NCBI RefSeq assembly: GCF_002105555.1
Contig: NZ_CP020612.1
Coordinates: forward strand, 1,019,001 to 1,083,000
DNA length: 64,000 nt
Origin: Paracoccus contaminans
Lineage (GTDB): Bacteria; Pseudomonadota; Alphaproteobacteria; Rhodobacterales; Rhodobacteraceae
Direction: 5' to 3'
In this document: positions 59,652 to 64,000 of the stretch, one piece after another
Position numbering within the stretch: position 1 is the stretch's first letter
How the letters are laid out: each line of letters starts with the position of its first letter
The notes under the pieces: model-generated
Seen by the model: the letters and a program-made list of their open reading frames with translations, nothing else
What the model was told of the DNA's origin: nothing
The model's database searches: none
Translations under genes and position numbers: made by a program

Positions 59652-60310
59652 GGCGGGCGCTGATCCTCGGCGCCTCGGGCGGGATCGGGGCGGCGCTGGT
59701 CGCGGCGCTGGAGGCGCGCGGCAGCGCGGTCACGGGCCTGTCGCGGAGCGCCACCGGCCTTGATCTGACCGATGCCGCCAGCGTGGCGCGGGCGGCGGCC
59801 CAGCTTTCGCCGCCGTTCGACCTGATCGTCAACGCCGCCGGCGCGCTGGAGATTGCGGGCCGCGGCCCGGAAAAACGCCTCGCCGACATCGAGGCCGAAG
59901 CCTTCACCGCCCAGTTCGCGCTGAACGCCACCGGCATGGCGCTGGCGCTGCGCCATTTCGCCCCGCTGCTGGGCGCCCCGCGCCCGGTATTCGCGGGCCT
60001 GACGGCGCGGCTTGGCAGCATCGGCGACAACGCGCTGGGTGGCTGGATGGCCTATAGGGCGTCCAAGGCGGCGGCGAACCAGATCCTGCGCACGGCCAGC
60101 GTCGAGCTGGCGCGCACCCGCCCCGGCAGCGTGGTCGTCGCCCTGCATCCCGGCACGGTGGCGACGCCGATGACCGACCGCTATGCCGCGAACCGCCCGC
60201 GCCTCGCCCCGGCCGAGGCTGCCGCCGGGCTGCTCGCCGTCATCGACCGGCTGACCCCGGCCGACACTGGCAGCTTTTACGACATGCGCGGGCTGCCGAT
60301 CGCATGGTGA
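59648..60310 (+). CDS. SDR-family NAD(P)-dependent oxidoreductase
   Basis: This is a short-chain dehydrogenase/reductase of 220 aa. The coenzyme motif is LILGASGGIGAALVAAL (about residue 5, GASGGIG), and the catalytic tyrosine and lysine lie in AYRASKAAANQIL (YxxxK, about residue 137). The segment ARLGSIGDNALGGWM just before it carries the conserved serine region. GTG 59648 overlaps the photolyase stop (GTGA), and its own end overlaps the PhrB-like gene by seven bases, so all three form one operon. SDRs of this kind often sit beside photolyases in Rhodobacterales; the substrate is unknown. Confidence 0.87.
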   Translation: MRRALILGASGGIGAALVAALEARGSAVTGLSRSATGLDLTDAASVARAAAQLSPPFDLIVNAAGALEIAGRGPEKRLADIEAEAFTAQFALNATGMALALRHFAPLLGAPRPVFAGLTARLGSIGDNALGGWMAYRASKAAANQILRTASVELARTRPGSVVVALHPGTVATPMTDRYAANRPRLAPAEAAAGLLAVIDRLTPADTGSFYDMRGLPIAW

Positions 60311-61872
60311 ACGCACAGCGCCGCCTGATCCTGATCCTCGGCGATCAGCTGACGCCGGACCTGTCGGCCTTCGACGGCGCCGACCCCGCCCGCGACGTCG
60401 TGCTGATGGCCGAGGTCGCGGCCGAGGCGGGCTATGTCGATCACCACCGCCAGAAGCTGGCGCTGGTCTTCGCCGCCATGCGCCACTTCGCGGCCGAGCT
60501 GCGCGCCGCCGGCTGGACCGTCGATTACCGCGCCCTGCCCGAGGGGCTGGCGGACCTCGCCACCGCCGCCGCCGAAGCCATCGCCCGCCACCGCCCCGCG
60601 CTGCTGATCGCGACCGAGCCGGGCGAGTATCGCCTGCAGGCCGAGATGGAGGGGTGGGAGGACCGCCTCGGCCTGCCCGTCCTGATCCGCCAGGACCGCC
60701 GGTTCCTCTGCACCCGCGAGGACTTCGCCGCCTGGGCCGAGGGGCGCCGCACGCTGGTGATGGAGCATTTCTACCGCGTCATGCGCCGGCGCACGGGCCT
60801 GCTGATGGAGGGCGAGGCGCCCGTCGGCGGGCGCTGGAACTTTGACGCCGAAAACCGCAAGCCCGCGCGGCCCAGCCTGTTCCTGCCCGCCCCGCTGCCC
60901 GGCGCGGACGATCCCGTCACGCGCGAGGTGCTGGCGCTGGTCGCGGACCGCTTCCCCGCCAGCTTCGGGGCGCTGACCCCGTTCCGCTGGCAGGTCACCC
61001 GCGCCGGGGCCGAGGCCGCGCGTGACCGCTTCCTGACCGAGGCACTGCCCCATTTCGGCGAGACGCAGGACGCGATGCTGGCCGGGCAGCCGTGGATGCA
61101 CCACGCCCTGCTTTCGCCCTACCTCAATCTCGGGCTGCTGGACCCGCTCGACCTGTGCAGCCGGGCCGAGGCGGAATGGCGCGCCGGCCGGGCGCCGCTT
61201 GCCGCGGTCGAGGGCTTCATCCGCCAGATCATCGGCTGGCGCGAATACGTGCGCGGGGTCTACTGGCTGAAGATGCCGGGCTATGCGGCGACGAACGCGC
61301 TGGACGCGCGCCAGCCGTTGCCGGATTTCTACTGGACCGGGCGCACCGACATGGCCTGCCTTTCCGAAGTGATCGGCCAGACGATCGCGACCGGCTATGC
61401 CAACCACATCCAGCGGCTGATGATCGCCGGAACCTATGCGCTGCTGATCGGCGCCGACCCGGTGCAGGTCCACCGCTGGTATCTGGGCGTCTATGTGGAC
61501 GCCTACGAATGGGTCGAGCTGCCCAACACCCTCGGCATGTCGCAGTTTGCCGATGGCGGCCTGCTGGCAACCAAGCCCTATGCCGCCAGCGCCGCCTATG
61601 TGAACCGGATGTCGGATTACTGCCGCGGCTGCCGGTTCGATCCGAAAATGCGCCTGGGGCCGCGGGCGTGCCCGTGGAACGCGCTCTACTGGGACTTCAT
61701 CGCGCGCCATGCGGACCGCTGGGCGCGCAATCCGCGCATGGCGGTGATCGTCAAGGCCTGGGCGGCCAAGCCGGCGGAGGAGCAGGCCGCCCTGCGCGCA
61801 GCCGCGGCCGCGCATCTGGGCGCGCTGCGCGGCTACGACGCTGCGGCCGAGGGCGCACCGCCCGTGCCGTAG
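60304..61872 (+). CDS. phrB: Iron-sulfur bacterial photolyase/cryptochrome (PhrB, (6-4) type)
   Basis: This is a 522-aa member of the FeS-BCP family, which repairs (6-4) photoproducts in light using FAD, a lumazine-type antenna and a 4Fe-4S cluster. The four cluster cysteines are at about residues 352 (DMACLSE), 440, 443 (YCRGCRFDP) and 456 (GPRACPWN). Their spacing (88, 3 and 13) matches Agrobacterium PhrB C350, C438, C441 and C454 exactly. The N-terminus (RRLILILGDQLTPDLSAF) and the FAD-region landmarks (GWREYVRGVYW, about residue 311) also fit. The ATG overlaps the SDR end by seven bases. Its 3' end overlaps the convergent TetR gene by 40 bases. Confidence 0.93.
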   Translation: MVNAQRRLILILGDQLTPDLSAFDGADPARDVVLMAEVAAEAGYVDHHRQKLALVFAAMRHFAAELRAAGWTVDYRALPEGLADLATAAAEAIARHRPALLIATEPGEYRLQAEMEGWEDRLGLPVLIRQDRRFLCTREDFAAWAEGRRTLVMEHFYRVMRRRTGLLMEGEAPVGGRWNFDAENRKPARPSLFLPAPLPGADDPVTREVLALVADRFPASFGALTPFRWQVTRAGAEAARDRFLTEALPHFGETQDAMLAGQPWMHHALLSPYLNLGLLDPLDLCSRAEAEWRAGRAPLAAVEGFIRQIIGWREYVRGVYWLKMPGYAATNALDARQPLPDFYWTGRTDMACLSEVIGQTIATGYANHIQRLMIAGTYALLIGADPVQVHRWYLGVYVDAYEWVELPNTLGMSQFADGGLLATKPYAASAAYVNRMSDYCRGCRFDPKMRLGPRACPWNALYWDFIARHADRWARNPRMAVIVKAWAAKPAEEQAALRAAAAAHLGALRGYDAAAEGAPPVP

Positions 61873-62477
61873 GCGGCGACAAACATCGCGCTGATCTGCC
61901 GCGCATGCGCCGCGGGGTCGAGCGGCCGGCATGCCGCCCCGCCGAGCCGCGTCTGGTGCAGCGCCGCCACGAGGACGGGCGAAATGATCGCCATGGCCGC
62001 AAGGCGCGTGTCGACGGGCCGCATCTCGCCTTGCGCGATATGCGCGTCCAGCCGCTCGGCCAGCGCGGCGACGAAGGGGTCGAGCATCGTGTCGAGAAAG
62101 GTCGGCCCCAGCTGCGGCGCGCTGAGGGCCTCGATCAGGCCCATGCCCAGCAACTCGGAGATGACGGGATCGTAAAGCGCCGCCTGCGCGCGGTCGACGG
62201 CGCCCGCGAGCGACGCGGCAAAGCCGCCCTCGGCCTGGCGCGTGGCCGCGATCTGCGCGCCGGTGCCGTCGGCGATGTGCGCCAGAACGGCGGCGACCAG
62301 ATCCTCGCGGCGGCCGAAATAATGTCGCAGGGTCGAGACGCTGCACCCGGCCGAGATGGCAAGCTCGCGCATGGTCGGCCAGCCGCTGGCGCGATCCCTC
62401 AAACGCCGGGTCAGGGCCTCCAGCAAGGCCCGGCGCCGCGCCGCGTAAGCTGCATTGCGGCTGCCCAGCCGTCTCAT
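61833..62477 (-). CDS. TetR/AcrR-family transcriptional regulator
   Basis: This is a 214-aa repressor-type regulator. The N-terminal helix-turn-helix is MRELAISAGCSVSTLRHYFG (about residues 37-56), preceded by Arg-rich residues. The remaining 150 residues form the helical ligand-binding domain, without a recognisable ligand motif. ATG 62477 was chosen as it opens the conserved region; upstream in-frame residues are extra. Its 3' end overlaps phrB by 40 bases in convergent orientation. It lies downstream of the AttH-like gene on the same strand (92-base gap) and could regulate that transport operon, the photolyase operon, or both. Confidence 0.88.
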   Translation of the reverse strand: MRRLGSRNAAYAARRRALLEALTRRLRDRASGWPTMRELAISAGCSVSTLRHYFGRREDLVAAVLAHIADGTGAQIAATRQAEGGFAASLAGAVDRAQAALYDPVISELLGMGLIEALSAPQLGPTFLDTMLDPFVAALAERLDAHIAQGEMRPVDTRLAAMAIISPVLVAALHQTRLGGAACRPLDPAAHARQISAMFVAAYGTGGAPSAAAS

Positions 62478-62569
62478 CGCGTTGCCTGCCGCCCGCCCTG
62501 TCCGCGCCGGACCTTGCGTCAGAATGGGCCGGGGCGCCACACTGTTCCGCCTGCGCCCGGCGCGGCGGC

Positions 62570-63610
62570 TCAGCCCCGGGACGGGTAGCCCGTCATCTCC
62601 AGATAGCCGCGCCCGCCGGAACTGCCCTCGACGCCGACCGGGCCTTCCCAGTAGGGGACCTGCGTGGTCATGAACGCGCCGGGGTTGAGCGCCGCGACCG
62701 TCAGGTCGAGATCGGCCGCCGGCACCCGCACGCGCCAGGCCACCGGCACGCCGCCCTGCCGGCGCAGCGGGCGCAGCGCAATGTCTTCGGGCGCCAGCGC
62801 CGTCTGCCCGCTTGGCCCGATCACCGTGCCCGAGAGGTAATCCTCGGCCCCGCGCAGGCGGAACAGCATCACGCGCCGCCCGTCATCGAGGAACAGCGAA
62901 AACCAGTCCCACCCGCTCTGGTCCGGGGCGAGCGGCTGGCTCGACCATTCGCGGTCGAGCCAGGCCTGCCCGGTCACCGGCTGCGCCCCCTGCCCCAGAT
63001 CGACCGTGCCGGTCGCCCTCAGGAAGGGCTGCGAATAGTAATGGCTGGCCTGCCCGGCCTGCGACTTGACCGAGTAGCCGTCCTGCCCGTGCCGCACCAG
63101 CGGCCCGGTGGCGGTCAGGTCCAGCGCATAGCGGAAATCGCTGCCCCCGGCGGTCAGGCGCAGGGCGCTGGCGGGATCGCCCGTCATCGCCCATTCGTCG
63201 ATCCAGGCGGCGAAGGGGCTGCCCGTGGCCCCGGCCTGCCCGGTGCCGCCCCGCGCCCAGCGCTCGGCCACGCTGTGCCGCGCGGCGGTCGTCACGGCGG
63301 CGTGGCCCATCCACGCCTGCGGCGGCGCGTCCGCCCCCGGTGCCGGGCGCGGCGCAAGCGCCGAGCGGAACAGCGTCCACTGGATGCCGAGGGGGGTGCC
63401 GTCGGTAAAGGACAGCGGCGCGGTCACATACCACCACTCGATGCGGAACGTCGGGTGGGGCGCGTGGTCGGCGGGGAAGGCGATCGGCCGCGCCGGGTCG
63501 GGCAGCGCATAGCCGTCCGAGGCCGTGCCGAGGCCGGCGAAGCCCTGCGCCGCGGCGGGCCGCACCCGCGCCGCGGCCAGCGCCGCGATCAGGAAGGCGC
63601 GCCTATCCAT
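62570..63610 (-). CDS. AttH/CrtC-like secreted protein (lipocalin-like fold)
   Basis: This is a 346-aa exported protein with a Tat signal (DRRAFLIAALAAARVRPAAAQG, shown by RRAFLIAALAAA, residues 3-14). Family landmarks are HPTFRIEWWYVTAPLSF (about residue 52), SHYYSQPFLRATGTVDL (about residue 190) and WLDREWSSQPLAPDQSGWDWF (shown by WLDREWSSQPLAPDQSGW, about residue 215). This matches the predicted-hydrolase/AttH family (related to carotenoid 1,2-hydratase), usually encoded beside FtsX-type ABC permeases, as here. ATG 63610 is preferred; an in-frame GTG lies three bases upstream. It overlaps the permease stop by eight bases. Substrate unknown; a lipid-related role is inferred. Confidence 0.87.
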   Translation of the reverse strand: MDRRAFLIAALAAARVRPAAAQGFAGLGTASDGYALPDPARPIAFPADHAPHPTFRIEWWYVTAPLSFTDGTPLGIQWTLFRSALAPRPAPGADAPPQAWMGHAAVTTAARHSVAERWARGGTGQAGATGSPFAAWIDEWAMTGDPASALRLTAGGSDFRYALDLTATGPLVRHGQDGYSVKSQAGQASHYYSQPFLRATGTVDLGQGAQPVTGQAWLDREWSSQPLAPDQSGWDWFSLFLDDGRRVMLFRLRGAEDYLSGTVIGPSGQTALAPEDIALRPLRRQGGVPVAWRVRVPAADLDLTVAALNPGAFMTTQVPYWEGPVGVEGSSGGRGYLEMTGYPSRG

Positions 63611-64000
63611 CACCGCTGAACACCTCGATCAGCGCGCGGGGCGAGGACCGCGCCAACCGCCAAGCCGGCCACAGCGCCGCCAGCCCGGCGGCGGCGATCC
63701 CGAGGGCCATCAGCCCGGCCCAGGCCGCCAGGTCCGGCTGGAACGGCAGCCGCCAGCCGAACGCCGCGACATTGACCCGCGCCAGCAGGATCCACCCCAG
63801 CGCCAGCCCGACCGGCAGCGCCAGCAGCGCGGTCAGCACCGCGAGCAGCACCACCCGCCCCAGCTCCAGCGCGGCGAGCGCGCGGCGCGGCACGCCCATC
63901 GCCCACAGCGGCGCCAGCCGCCGCACGCGCTGGTCGGCGATGGTCAGCAGCGCGGTCAGCACCGCAAAGCCCGCCACCGCCAGCGTTAGCGCATTCAGGG
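63603..64000 (-). CDS. FtsX-type ABC transporter permease (C-terminal end; start outside window)
   Basis: This is the C-terminal part of an FtsX/MacB-like permease. The frame is open to the window edge (continuing as LNALTLAVAGFAVLTALL). Three hydrophobic segments are visible: residues near the edge, LLAVLTALLALPVGLALGWI and WAGLMALGIAAAGLAALWPAW (shown by GLMALGIAAAGLAALWPAW). Between them lies the cytoplasmic part RVRRLAPLWAMGVPRRALA, matching the FtsX-fold signature. The end LIEVFSGDG lacks a membrane segment. It is directly upstream of and overlaps the AttH-like gene, so they form one operon, with an ATPase expected outside the window. Confidence 0.88.
   Translation of the reverse strand, partial: LNALTLAVAGFAVLTALLTIADQRVRRLAPLWAMGVPRRALAALELGRVVLLAVLTALLALPVGLALGWILLARVNVAAFGWRLPFQPDLAAWAGLMALGIAAAGLAALWPAWRLARSSPRALIEVFSGDG

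Overview
This window is a gene-dense, very GC-rich stretch of bacterial chromosome. Gene content and protein style point to an alphaproteobacterium of the Rhodobacterales, most likely Paracoccus or a close relative. Pointers are a Rhodobacter-type porin, an opgG-opgH-opgC glucan operon, MlaE with a fused STAS domain, split MnmC activities, and the exonuclease-ligase-Lhr-PdeM repair set. I see no rRNA, tRNA, CRISPR array or intact insertion sequence.

Layout. 1-2889 is the end of a nucleoside/sugar-type ABC import operon (ATPase fragment, an unrecognised small coupled ORF, two permeases). 3018-5456 is gyrB. 5726-6412 is a beta-barrel outer-membrane protein with a strong terminator. 6469-12513 (minus) is a four-gene DNA repair operon: exonuclease, ATP-dependent ligase, Lhr helicase, PdeM. 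12658-14198 (minus) is mobA plus a DMT exporter; 14297-15060 (plus) is a DUF2478 gene coupled to a tusA-like gene; 15136-17666 holds an AEC transporter, a crotonase and an alpha/beta hydrolase. 17716-20220 (minus) is a BON-domain protein and gabT. 20495-22979 is a rhomboid protease, mnmD and a divergent FAD oxidase. 23140-25721 is a DUF3576 lipoprotein, the major porin and a YggS protein. 26307-28620 (minus) is a small secreted protein, ahcY and a YbaN-like protein. 28903-35723 is tamA-tamB. 36183-40988 is the osmoregulated periplasmic glucan operon. 41036-45107 (minus) is valS with DUF1992, then a DUF6766 protein. 45503-47010 is msrP-msrQ, followed by a small hydrophilic protein and a Crp/Fnr regulator. 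48382-51531 (minus) is a divergent Mfd-like helicase. 51786-54811 (minus) is an mlaE-mlaF-mlaD lipid transport operon. 55038-57695 holds a truncated zinc alcohol dehydrogenase and a DEAD-box helicase. 58306-64000 is a light/DNA-damage block: a frameshifted CPD photolyase, an SDR, an iron-sulfur (6-4)-type photolyase, a TetR regulator, an AttH-like lipocalin protein and the end of an FtsX-type permease.

Most of the window is envelope biogenesis (porin, Omp, TamAB, OPG, Mla, MsrPQ) and genome maintenance (GyrB, repair cluster, Mfd-like helicase, photolyases), with tight ATGA/TGATG overlaps marking operons. The least ordinary items are the 93-residue ORF embedded in the ABC operon, the ten-copy hexanucleotide repeat at the end of lhr, the roughly 100-residue repeats in TamB, the divergent Mfd paralogue, and the decayed photolyase beside an apparently intact iron-sulfur photolyase. 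I found no clear evidence of a wholly new multi-gene system. The best candidates for undescribed biology are the embedded small ORF and the photolyase/SDR/TetR/AttH block.
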